Positions 1 to 8,190 of a DNA stretch of 35,175 bases are shown here, in pieces (the first letter of the stretch is position 1; each line of letters begins with the position of its first letter). The DNA is from an uncultured Bacteroidales bacterium. Lineage in GTDB: Bacteria; Bacteroidota; Bacteroidia; Bacteroidales; UBA932. A program made the translations under genes and the position numbers. The notes beneath the pieces were generated by a model. It was given only the letters and a program-made list of their open reading frames with translations, was not told where the DNA came from and did not search any database. The stretch lies in the NCBI GenBank assembly GCA_944326245.1, contig CALVDF010000023.1, positions 1 to 35,175 on the forward strand, in the 5' to 3' direction.

Positions 1-376
1 CATCAGGTGGACACGTAATAAATTGTTGCTGCTCATATTTGTTTTTTACTTGTGTCCAATCTTTTTGGTACACCTCACGCCCTATTTTTTCAGGTCAGGA
101 AGAACACCCGTCTTTTTCAACAAACTGTATAACAGCAAGTTGCGAAACCACAGTGCGCTTCTACTTACCGTTGCTGCCGGGCCGTGGGCAAAGGGCTCCT
201 GCGAATGCGATAAATTGATAGATAAAGCAGACCTGTAGTCATAATAGCAGATGATATAAGAGGGAAGTTTGCGGATAGTCATTTTAATTTTTGTAACATT
301 TTTTTAACAGGATATTTCAGATTCATTTCAGAATTATTCTCCATATTTGCGCCGCTGAAATTTATACTATTGGAAT
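1..376. other. Leading region without a confident gene
   Basis: No convincing gene is visible. Short open frames exist on both strands (for example 23-238 plus and 82-282 minus), but neither has a recognisable domain or signal peptide. The stretch at 281-310 is T-rich. A sequence CATATTTG at 342-349 is one base off the Bacteroidetes -7 consensus TAnnTTTG and lies 27 nt before the first CDS; no matching -33 TTTG is seen at the right distance, so the promoter call is weak. The left part may be the 3' flank of a gene outside the window. Confidence 0.4.
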
Positions 377-1168
377 ATGAACAGACTTCGACTACTTGCA
401 GCCACAGCAGCCATTGTCAGTGCAGTCCTGTGTGCCGGAGCCCAGGAGACCCCCAGGTATGATGTTTTCGAATCCACCATCCCCTCTGACTTCCAGCCGA
501 GAGCAGACATAGAATTCGAATTTCCCCTGGCAGACGATTTCTCCTTTATTCTCAATAATGAGCTCCGCTTCAGGGACAATGCCTCCCGGATAGACCGCAA
601 CTACCTGCTCGGCGCATTCTCATGGGAGACCTGCGACTATTTCTCCCTGGATGCCGGTTACATATTCCAGTCTATACTGAATATCGGAGACGTTGAATAC
701 CAAAGAGAGTGGCAGTACAGGCACAGAGTGTATCTGGACCTTAAAGCTCAGATAGAGCTGGATGACTGGAAACTGTCCCTCACCGAAAGACCCCTGGTCA
801 ATCTCCGCCCGTGGGCAGATGACATCCACGACCCCAAGGCCGAATGGCTCATCCGCTCAAAACTCAAGGTCGACTACGATATCCCCAAGACAGAACTGAC
901 CCCGTACGCCTTCTTCGAGCTGTCGAACACTCTCAACACGGTTGACTACGGCGGAGGCCCCTTCGTAGACCGCCTGCGCTTCTGCTTCGGAATAAAATGG
1001 GAGACATCCGACTTCAACAGCATAGAGCTGTACTACTACTTCGACATCCGCAACTCCCGCGACGTCAGCTACACCACCGGATCCTCAGGCATCTACGACA
1101 TCTACCTCAACAAGGAGCGGCAGTACCTCCACATCCTCGGTATCTCCTTCAACTTCGGCTGGGACTAA
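377..1168 (+). CDS. DUF2490 family outer-membrane beta-barrel protein
   Basis: 263 residues. A Sec signal peptide is visible (basic MNRLRLL, hydrophobic core, likely cleavage after CAGA near residue 22). The mature part is rich in alternating aromatic/polar strands (for example YLLGAFSW, LDAGYIF, IELYYYFDIR) and ends in aromatic ISFNFGWD, typical of a C-terminal beta-strand inserted by the BAM machinery. The pattern, including a 'KAEWLIRSKLKVDY' strand, fits the DUF2490 family, small Bacteroidetes outer-membrane barrels of unknown function. The ATG at 377 is chosen because the signal peptide begins there. It stands alone: 154 nt separate its stop from the start of the next gene, with a separate promoter between. 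Family assignment is from recall of pattern, not a search; substrate unknown. Confidence 0.75.
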   Translation: MNRLRLLAATAAIVSAVLCAGAQETPRYDVFESTIPSDFQPRADIEFEFPLADDFSFILNNELRFRDNASRIDRNYLLGAFSWETCDYFSLDAGYIFQSILNIGDVEYQREWQYRHRVYLDLKAQIELDDWKLSLTERPLVNLRPWADDIHDPKAEWLIRSKLKVDYDIPKTELTPYAFFELSNTLNTVDYGGGPFVDRLRFCFGIKWETSDFNSIELYYYFDIRNSRDVSYTTGSSGIYDIYLNKERQYLHILGISFNFGWD

Positions 1169-1260
1169 CCTACCATAACCGGTAAGACTACGGGGAGAGG
1201 ATGAGGGCATTTCGAGGGAATTTTCAGGAAAATCATAGCTACTTGTAAAGCAGAAAAAAG

Positions 1261-1268
1261 TATTTTTG
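1261..1268 (+). promoter_or_regulatory. Candidate -7 box (TATTTTTG) for the M1-DUF1460 gene
   Basis: TATTTTTG matches TAnnTTTG exactly. The best upstream -33 candidate, TTG at 1243-1245, is only 15 nt away, shorter than usual, so only the -7 element is well supported. If used, transcription would begin near 1274. That excludes a TTG start at 1266 and leaves ATG 1299 or 1323. Confidence 0.45.
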
Positions 1269-1322
1269 CAGTACGGAGACGGGGCGACTGTCTCCGAAAT
1301 GAAATGCTTACGAATAACGAAT

Positions 1323-4300
1323 ATGATTAGACCTAGAAATCTGACACTTATCCTCTTGACGGCTACAATCTGCAGCTCTGCCATGTATGCAGACACAATA
1401 AACTCCGACACGGCACTTATCGACACGGCACTTGCAAGCGCCATCACATCGGACATTCCGGAGGAAGGCGTTCCGAAAGAGCTGGCACAATGGCGCAAGG
1501 CCGCCTACAGCGATGTCAGATACAGACTGCACTTCGACATACCGGAGAAACGCTCGGAGAGAGTGGATGGACGGATTGCTGTCAGTCTGGGACTCAGGGA
1601 GCCGGAGGACATCGTGCTGGATTTCCGTGAACCGGCATCCAGCATACATTCGGTCAAGGTCAATGGGCATACAGTCCTGAGGGAACATCTGTCAGCGCAG
1701 GAAAATGTATCACACGGCAACGGATCTCCAGAAAGAAACATATCGCATGGTGAAGAGGCACGAGGGGAGAATGCCGGCATACAGCACTCCTGCATAATAG
1801 CCAATGAGCACATAATCATTCCGGCGGCCATGACCCGGAGCGGAGAGAACACCGTGGAGATCGCCTTCACGGCCGGGGACCAGTCCCTCAACCGCAACGA
1901 CAGCTTCCTGTACACGCTGCTTGTACCCGAGCGGGCCCGTACCCTCTTCCCCTGTTTCGACCAGCCGGACATGAAGGCCCTCTACACCCTTTCGCTGGAG
2001 GTGCCCGCCGACTGGAAAGCCGTGTCCAACACGTATATAGAAAAAGAGGAACTGATACACACCGGCGATGCGGCAGAGGAGCAAGCCTCCACGCGCAAGC
2101 TGATAACATTCTCCCGGACCGAGCCACTTAGCACCTACCTCTTCTCTTTCGTGGCCGGAGAATTCTACCGAAAAGACTATGACGACGGCCAGCACCGTTT
2201 CAGCGCCTACTACCGGGAGACCGACACGGCCAAGACCGCCCAGCTCGACGACATCTTTGCAGAAGTAGCCGCCTCGCTCGAATGGCTCGAGGAGTACACC
2301 GGCGTACCCTACCCTTTCGCCAAATACGATTTCATCATCCTGCCCGGCTTCCAGTACGGCGGGATGGAACACACCGGAGCCACCCTGTACAACGACGGCC
2401 GTATGTTCCTGAGTCCCAACCCCACCCTCGGTGACAGACTCTCAAGGACAGAACTGATAGCCCATGAAACGGCCCACATGTGGTTCGGAGACCTGGTCAC
2501 CATGAAATGGTTCGACGAGGTCTGGACCAAAGAAGTATTTGCAAACCATTTCGCGGCATGGATATCCGAGCCGCTGTATCCGGAAGTCAACCACCGTCTC
2601 AACCGCCTGCGCTCGTTCAACACATCGGCCCTGAGCGAAGACCGCACCGAGGGCACCGTCTCCATATCCCAGGAACTGCCCAACCTGCGCTACGCCGGGC
2701 TCGTCTACGGCCAGATCATCTACAACAAGGCCCCGGTAATGATGGAAAAACTCATAGAGATCATGGGCCGCGACGCCTTCCGCCAGGGCATACAGACCTA
2801 CCTGAAACGGTATGCCTACAGCAACGCCACCTGGGATGACCTCGTAGGCATCCTCGACAGCCTCACCTCTGCCGACCTGCGCGGCTTCAGCCGGGCCTGG
2901 GTCTACGAAAAAGACATGCCGGACCTCACGTTCCGCATCACAGGCAAACACAGAGACAGCCTCACCGTCACCCAGAGCGACCCGCTCGGACGCGGCATAC
3001 TCTGGCCACAGAGTTTCGGAGTAACGGTCAGCGACGGTACTCAATCCGTACAGACGGAAGTTCGCATGGACGCCGCCGAAATAACCGTACCCATCGTGCC
3101 CCATGCGACCGGCACACCCTCAGGCACCGGACTTACCGGAGCGCGTTACATCCTTCCCAACACCGACGGCCGGGGATACGGCCGGTTCATCCTGCCACGG
3201 GAATCCGCACGGTGGCTGCTCGGCCATTGGTCTGAAATACAGGACGGCACCGCCCGATTCGCCACTCTGATGAACCTCCAGGAGAACTACCTCGCCGGCC
3301 TGATATCCGCCCGGGACTGGAGCCGTTCCATCCTCGCCGGCCTGGAGAAGGAGACCGACCAGCTCACCGCCTCCTCCCTTTCCGGTTTCCTCGGCCGGGC
3401 CATGGACGACCTCAACGGGACAGACCGCGAAGCCGTAGAGCAGCGGCTGTGGACTCTGGCCCATACCCATCCCGAGCAGCCCATCCGCACGATTCTCCTG
3501 CGTTCCTTGCCGTCCGGACTCACCACCACTGCCCTCTGCGACAGCCTGTACGCCATCTGGAAGACCCAAAGCGAGCCCCTGTACAGCGAGAACAACTACA
3601 CTTCCCTCGCATGGGAACTCGCCATCCGTTTCCCGGACCTGGCCGGACACATACTCGCCACGCAACGGGCCCGCCTGACCGACCCCGACCGGCTCCGCCG
3701 CTTCGACTACATCTCCAGAGCGGTAAATCCTGACGAAGCTGCCCGCGACACCCTCTTCCAAAGCCTCATGCAGGCCGAAAACCGACGCACAGAGCCCTGG
3801 ACATCCTCCGTACTCAGCTACCTCAACCACCCCCTGCGCGAGACCTCCTCCGTCAGATACATCCGTCCCGGCCTCGACATCCTCGAGGAAGTCCAGCGCA
3901 CCGGCGACATTTTCTTCCCCCGCAACTGGGCAGGAGCCCTGCTCGGCAGCCACCGCAGTCCGGAGGCATGGCAGGAAGTTCAGAAATTCCTCCAGGACAA
4001 TCCGGACTACCCCGTCCTCCTGCGCAACAAGATACTCCAGGCCGCCTACTCCCTTTTCAGGGCCAACACCACCGTTGCGGTCAGCACGACTCCCGAAGAC
4101 TCCCTCATCTACGCCCGGACCATGCAGAAACTCCTGCCCCTCGCCGGCCGTCCCTCCGGAGAGATAATGACAGCTGCCGCAGAAGCCCTTTGCGGTACAC
4201 CATACAAAGGCGGTACACTCGAGAGCACCCCCGAACATCTCACGGTCAACCTGAGGGAGACCGACTGCATCCTCCTGGTGGAAGCCTGCACCGCAATGAC

Positions 4301-4886
4301 CCTTCTGCTGAAGGACAATCCCGGGCTGAAGGACAATCCCGGAGACGGCATTCCTCCATTTGAAGACTTCTGCGCCACGCTCCGCAGCCTACGCTACCGC
4401 AACGGCATCATCAGCGGCTATCCTTCGAGGCTGCATTACACCTCTGAATGGCTGCTGCAGGCCCGGGACAACGGCATTTTACGGGAGGTGAGCGAGGAGC
4501 TCGGCGGCATCCCGCTGGAGCAGGAATTCTCCTTCATGTCCTCTCACAGGGACAATTATCCCCAGCTTCGGGGAAATGCCGGGAGCGCGGCAGCAGAGCA
4601 GATACGCAGGACCGAAGAACGGCTGGACACAGCTGCCGCCTACCATTACATTCCTGCAGAGAAAATACGGGAGGCAGAGGCCAATATACAGGACGGAGAC
4701 ATCATCTGCATAATCAGCAGTACACCCGGCCTGGACATCACCCACACCGGCATTGCCCGCCGCGCCGGGGACGGCAGCCTGCACTTCATCCACGCCTCCA
4801 TGCGGGAAGGCAGGACCGTCATGGAAGCCCGCACCCTCAGGGAATACGTAAAAAAAGGCGGGATCCGTGTGGCCCGCCTTAACTGA
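1323..4886 (+). CDS. Secreted M1 aminopeptidase fused to a C-terminal DUF1460 amidase-like domain
   Basis: 1187 residues from ATG 1323, chosen because MIRPRN plus a hydrophobic run ending SSAMYA is a clean signal peptide; ATG 1299 is the alternative. The N-terminal part is an M1 zinc aminopeptidase: GGMEH at 346-350 (equivalent of GAMEN, with H for N) and HETAH at 381-385, followed 18 residues later by Glu404, the full HExxH-x18-E zinc site. Roughly residues 925-1187 match DUF1460, an NlpC/P60-like family assigned as N-acetylmuramoyl-L-alanine amidase-like: GTPYKGGTLE, the Cys982 nucleophile in ETDCILLVE, LRYRNG, GYPSRLHY, FMSSH and His1141 in DITHTGIA. Together they suggest a periplasmic or surface enzyme acting on peptides and muropeptides; that coupling is inference. 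Low-complexity insertions sit near residues 121-156 and at the LKDNPG repeat. Single open frame, no frameshift seen. Confidence 0.85.
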   Translation: MIRPRNLTLILLTATICSSAMYADTINSDTALIDTALASAITSDIPEEGVPKELAQWRKAAYSDVRYRLHFDIPEKRSERVDGRIAVSLGLREPEDIVLDFREPASSIHSVKVNGHTVLREHLSAQENVSHGNGSPERNISHGEEARGENAGIQHSCIIANEHIIIPAAMTRSGENTVEIAFTAGDQSLNRNDSFLYTLLVPERARTLFPCFDQPDMKALYTLSLEVPADWKAVSNTYIEKEELIHTGDAAEEQASTRKLITFSRTEPLSTYLFSFVAGEFYRKDYDDGQHRFSAYYRETDTAKTAQLDDIFAEVAASLEWLEEYTGVPYPFAKYDFIILPGFQYGGMEHTGATLYNDGRMFLSPNPTLGDRLSRTELIAHETAHMWFGDLVTMKWFDEVWTKEVFANHFAAWISEPLYPEVNHRLNRLRSFNTSALSEDRTEGTVSISQELPNLRYAGLVYGQIIYNKAPVMMEKLIEIMGRDAFRQGIQTYLKRYAYSNATWDDLVGILDSLTSADLRGFSRAWVYEKDMPDLTFRITGKHRDSLTVTQSDPLGRGILWPQSFGVTVSDGTQSVQTEVRMDAAEITVPIVPHATGTPSGTGLTGARYILPNTDGRGYGRFILPRESARWLLGHWSEIQDGTARFATLMNLQENYLAGLISARDWSRSILAGLEKETDQLTASSLSGFLGRAMDDLNGTDREAVEQRLWTLAHTHPEQPIRTILLRSLPSGLTTTALCDSLYAIWKTQSEPLYSENNYTSLAWELAIRFPDLAGHILATQRARLTDPDRLRRFDYISRAVNPDEAARDTLFQSLMQAENRRTEPWTSSVLSYLNHPLRETSSVRYIRPGLDILEEVQRTGDIFFPRNWAGALLGSHRSPEAWQEVQKFLQDNPDYPVLLRNKILQAAYSLFRANTTVAVSTTPEDSLIYARTMQKLLPLAGRPSGEIMTAAAEALCGTPYKGGTLESTPEHLTVNLRETDCILLVEACTAMTLLLKDNPGLKDNPGDGIPPFEDFCATLRSLRYRNGIISGYPSRLHYTSEWLLQARDNGILREVSEELGGIPLEQEFSFMSSHRDNYPQLRGNAGSAAAEQIRRTEERLDTAAAYHYIPAEKIREAEANIQDGDIICIISSTPGLDITHTGIARRAGDGSLHFIHASMREGRTVMEARTLREYVKKGGIRVARLN
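4308..4343 (+). repeat. 18-bp in-frame tandem duplication
   Basis: Two adjacent 18-bp copies (4308-4325 and 4326-4343) differ only at the last base and encode LKDNPG twice within the DUF1460 domain, just after the catalytic Cys segment. The frame is kept, so it looks like a recent, tolerated duplication. Confidence 0.9.
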
Positions 4887-4939
4887 TGCCATGATTACCA
4901 TATGCCAAGACTCATTCTCGGGAATCCTGTCCATACATT

Positions 4940-4966
4940 ACGGCAGTACCCTCTCCGTACTGCCGT
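4940..4966. other. Perfect 10-bp inverted repeat after the M1-DUF1460 gene
   Basis: ACGGCAGTAC and GTACTGCCGT flank a 7-nt loop (4950-4956). It lies 53 nt after the stop. No T-run follows on the plus strand, so it is not a standard intrinsic terminator; it could be an RNA 3'-end stabiliser or an operator for the next gene at 5009. Confidence 0.5.
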
Positions 4967-5008
4967 CAACAGCAAATCACTTCAACTAACATATACATAT
5001 CTACGCAC

Positions 5009-6562
5009 GTGAGACACCTTTTACTTACATTCATACTTGCCTGTGGAATTTACGGCATATGCTCCGGCCAGACACTGGAAGCAGCCTTAAAGGCAGACTC
5101 CCTTTCCAGAAGCTATTCCGACAGATATCTGTTTTCAGAATCAATAGAATGCCTGGAGACAGCTGTTCCTGTCTATGAAGAACTGTCATACAAGCGTGAA
5201 CTGGCTGATGCCAAATACAGACTGGGAGACATGTACTGTATGAAAGGCCAGTACCATCTCACACTGGGCTATACTGTAGACGCACTCAGAATATACGAAG
5301 CCGAAAAGGACACTTACAATATTCTGAAATGCTACAACAGCCTGGCACAGATATACTACATCTGCGAAGAGTACGAAAGTTCCTCAAGATATCTCGAACT
5401 TTTCGGAGAAGGCGCAATAATGCTCCAGGACACTACATTGCTGATAAAGATGCTCAACAACAAGGCAGTCCTTGCCGGCGCAAACGCCGACACTGCTCTG
5501 ACCGACCGGTACATAACAGAATGTCTGGAACTGACCCGCTCTTCAGGCGATGAAGAAGTCTGGTTGAACGTACTGATGAATCTACTTCCCGTCGCTCTCA
5601 ATGTCCACAATATCAATGACTCTATTCCAACAGCCCTGTACAGGCTCCTTAACGGGGCTGAAAGTATTGCCGAAAGGCTGGACGACATCAATATATCGGG
5701 AAGATATTTCTCAACTATAGGCCTGTGCCACTACATGACTGGAGAATATTCCAAGGCAGCAGAAGAGTACAACAAAGCTGTCGGCTACTTCTCCAAAGGA
5801 GAATTCGAACTGTATCTCAACGAGTGTTATACGAGGCTGCACCACATCTACATGCACTTGGGGAACATGGAAAATGCCTACTCGTCTCTCCTGAAAGCAC
5901 ACAGCATAGACTCGGCCATGGGGACTAAAAGCATGTACATATCCCTTTTCAAGTACGAGAACGAGCTGATGCTCTCGCACCAGCTGGAGCTGCTGGCGCA
6001 TAAAAAAAACCGCCAGAACGTCCTTCTGATGTCTGCAATACTGGTACTTCTGTTACTTACCATCCTTGCCATCATCTACTTCTACCGAAGGGCCATCCGG
6101 ATACAGGCCAAAGAAGCGTCGCTGAACAACAGAAACGACATCATCAAACTGAAAGAGCTGCAGCAGTCCAAAATGGACTCAATGATGCAGGAGACAGTTT
6201 CACGGCTGACCCGCATGAGCTATCATTTCAATGACGAGGCCCTGCACAAGGAAATAGCAGCTGTATGTTCAGACCTGAAGGAAGCCATCAGCACTGAAAA
6301 TTGGAAGGAAATAGACCAGTTCGTACCGGAATTCAACAGCACCTTCTTCGTTAAGCTCCTGAAAGACTTTCCGGATCTCTCCCTCAACGAGAGAAGACTG
6401 TGCGTCCTGCTGAATATGAACCTGACGACAAAACAGATTGCAGAAATCACAAAACAGTCCCCTCACAGCATAGACATTGCCAGATTCAGGCTCAGAAACA
6501 AACTGGGAATCAATGACCGTACCGTATCACTCCAGGCATTTCTGTCAAAGTACAACCACTAG
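5009..6562 (+). CDS. TPR-repeat membrane protein with C-terminal LuxR-type HTH
   Basis: 517 residues, starting at GTG 5009, which gives a signal sequence (RHLLLTFILACGIYGICSG) directly. Helical TPR-like repeats fill about residues 25-330 (for example YRLGDMYCMKGQYHLTLGY and YFSTIGLCHYMTGEYSKAAEEY). A single membrane segment follows at about 338-359 (VLLMSAILVLLLLTILAIIY), then a coiled-coil linker. A LuxR/GerE-like helix-turn-helix ends the protein at about 455-510 (LSLNERRLCVLLNM, TTKQIAEITKQS, IDIARFRLRNKL). This layout is common in Bacteroidetes as a membrane-anchored regulator sensing from the periplasm through TPRs; ligand and targets unknown. The nearest downstream gene, a BACON lipoprotein, has its own promoter and is a possible target. 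Confidence 0.85.
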   Translation: MRHLLLTFILACGIYGICSGQTLEAALKADSLSRSYSDRYLFSESIECLETAVPVYEELSYKRELADAKYRLGDMYCMKGQYHLTLGYTVDALRIYEAEKDTYNILKCYNSLAQIYYICEEYESSSRYLELFGEGAIMLQDTTLLIKMLNNKAVLAGANADTALTDRYITECLELTRSSGDEEVWLNVLMNLLPVALNVHNINDSIPTALYRLLNGAESIAERLDDINISGRYFSTIGLCHYMTGEYSKAAEEYNKAVGYFSKGEFELYLNECYTRLHHIYMHLGNMENAYSSLLKAHSIDSAMGTKSMYISLFKYENELMLSHQLELLAHKKNRQNVLLMSAILVLLLLTILAIIYFYRRAIRIQAKEASLNNRNDIIKLKELQQSKMDSMMQETVSRLTRMSYHFNDEALHKEIAAVCSDLKEAISTENWKEIDQFVPEFNSTFFVKLLKDFPDLSLNERRLCVLLNMNLTTKQIAEITKQSPHSIDIARFRLRNKLGINDRTVSLQAFLSKYNH

Positions 6563-6568
6563 GCAGTA

Positions 6569-6587
6569 TATATATTGTGAATATATA
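6569..6587. other. AT-only 8-bp inverted repeat
   Basis: Eight perfectly paired A/T positions (6569-6576 with 6580-6587) around a GTG loop, 6 nt after the stop of the TPR-HTH gene and 39 nt before the predicted -33 element of the next gene. It could be a regulator binding site or a weak RNA hairpin; composition alone makes chance dyads likely here. Confidence 0.3.
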
Positions 6588-6625
6588 ATATTGACATGTA
6601 TATATTTTGTATAATAAGACATGGA

Positions 6626-6654
6626 TTGCAATCTGTAAGAAGTCATTATATTTG
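6626..6654 (+). promoter_or_regulatory. Bacteroidetes-type promoter for the BACON lipoprotein
   Basis: TTG at 6626-6628 (-33), 18-nt spacer, TATATTTG at 6647-6654 (exact TAnnTTTG). Predicted transcription start near 6660 leaves a leader of about 55 nt before the ATG at 6716. Confidence 0.6.
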
Positions 6655-6715
6655 TTCCTGACATCCGGACAAGATGTCGCACAACCATTAAAACAACACA
6701 CAAAACACTAAAGCC

Positions 6716-8065
6716 ATGATGAAGTCAAGTACTACCATTATTCTTTGCCTTGCGGCAGTTGCCCTGCTCCTGCCGTCGTGCAACAAGAACCTTAAGCCGG
6801 ACCTTCTGCCCGGTATAACCGTTCAGTCGGATACAGTGTATGTATCATCTGAGGGAGGCGAAGCCGGATTTACCTATACCGTGGAGAATCCGGTGGAAAA
6901 TGAAATACTCAAGGCAGAGCCACAAGCCGAATGGATAAGCGGAGTGACAGTCGGGAATGACGCCGTATCGTTTACCGTCAGCGCAAATACGGAAACAGAG
7001 GCAAGGACTGCCGGCATAATTCTCTCCTACTCGTCAGCATATGATACTGTATACGTAAGACAAGAAGCAGCCGAAATAACATATACAGACCTGGGAGAAT
7101 ACGCCAACTGCTACATAGTGCCTACAGAAGGACACTGGTTTTTCAATACCGGCAAAGTAAACGGAGGACAGATAGACGGCATCGCGTCAGTCGACTGGCT
7201 ATGGGCGACAAGCCCCGTATCAGGCTCTGAGTCGCAGGATATACTGACCGATATTGAATACAGGGACGGAGCTGTCTACTTCACCTCTACAGGACAGAGA
7301 GGTAATCTGGTACTTGCCGCCCTGGACGCCTCAGGCAACATAGTCTGGTCCTGGCACATATGGGCGGCAGAAACTCCCGGCTCACACATCTACCCCAACG
7401 GAGTGGAATTCATGGACAGGTTCGTCGGAGCCTACGGAACAGAACCCGGGTCTACTGATGCATACGGCATGCTCTACCAATGGGGAAGAAAGGATCCGTT
7501 CTACGGCGGAACAATGAATGAAGCCACAGACAACATCGCATTCGCAACAGCCGAGGCAGAGACAATTGTCAACGAGAAACTCGGCAGGTCCTGGAAATTC
7601 ATCGGGGAAGGAGCTGACGCATCCAGAGGCATCAGCGAACCTATGACTATGTTCTGCGCCCCGTCCAGCAACTGGATTCTCGACCCCGCGGAAACAAAGT
7701 GGGCAGAACAGAAAACCGATACGGACCCCTGCCCTGCAGGATGGCGCGTACCTTCTTCCGAGGACTTCTCAGACATAGTCAACGCTGAATTCGACGTGGT
7801 GAAAAACGGCTTATCCCTGGATGGAGACGGGTTCACCGCCTGGTATCCGGCCCAAGGCTGCAGAGAAGACATTACCGGCGTATTGGTACTCATCAACAGC
7901 ATGATGTGCTGGACCTCCACCGAACAGATCAGGGAAGATGTAATAGATCCATCCAAAATATACTATTTCTCAGAAAGAGTAGTCAGCAGCCCTTATCTTA
8001 CAACAATGAACAACTCTCCAGGTAACAGGGCCATGGCACAGCCCATACGCTGCATCAAGGAATAG
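6716..8065 (+). CDS. BACON-domain lipoprotein with FISUMP-like C-terminus
   Basis: 449 residues. A lipoprotein signal ends in LLLPSC (Cys22 if started at 6716; ATG 6719 is equally possible). Residues about 30-118 resemble a BACON domain (Bacteroidetes-associated, immunoglobulin-like, carbohydrate or mucin binding): VSSEGGEAGFTYTV, AEWI, SANTETEARTAGIIL and the closing DTVYVRQEA. The remainder has Trp/Gly-rich stretches (WLWATSP, YQWGRKDPF) and a segment DPCPAGWRVPSSEDF near residue 335 typical of the Fibrobacter succinogenes major paralogous (FISUMP) domain. Probably outer-membrane, surface-exposed, possibly glycan binding; no catalytic residues are recognised. Own promoter upstream, strong terminator downstream, so likely monocistronic. 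Confidence 0.78.
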   Translation: MMKSSTTIILCLAAVALLLPSCNKNLKPDLLPGITVQSDTVYVSSEGGEAGFTYTVENPVENEILKAEPQAEWISGVTVGNDAVSFTVSANTETEARTAGIILSYSSAYDTVYVRQEAAEITYTDLGEYANCYIVPTEGHWFFNTGKVNGGQIDGIASVDWLWATSPVSGSESQDILTDIEYRDGAVYFTSTGQRGNLVLAALDASGNIVWSWHIWAAETPGSHIYPNGVEFMDRFVGAYGTEPGSTDAYGMLYQWGRKDPFYGGTMNEATDNIAFATAEAETIVNEKLGRSWKFIGEGADASRGISEPMTMFCAPSSNWILDPAETKWAEQKTDTDPCPAGWRVPSSEDFSDIVNAEFDVVKNGLSLDGDGFTAWYPAQGCREDITGVLVLINSMMCWTSTEQIREDVIDPSKIYYFSERVVSSPYLTTMNNSPGNRAMAQPIRCIKE

Positions 8066-8096
8066 AACCTCCAGTTCATGCGTTATTTTCATTTCG

Positions 8097-8127
8097 GCCC
8101 GGAACAGACTCTTGTTCCGGGCTTTTT
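8097..8127 (+). terminator. Rho-independent terminator
   Basis: Perfect 10-bp GC-rich stem (GCCCGGAACA with TGTTCCGGGC), 6-nt loop, followed by TTTTT. Located 31 nt after the lipoprotein stop. Confidence 0.92.
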
Positions 8128-8190
8128 GTCTGGATCCGGCACAGCTTTTGAAAACAATCTTGCAAGACAAACCGCAACAAACTGCCTGCC

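Noticed and set aside
82..282. Minus-strand open frame of 66 codons at the window start
   Set aside because: No domain, signal or supported start; could be a fragment, but nothing confirms it.
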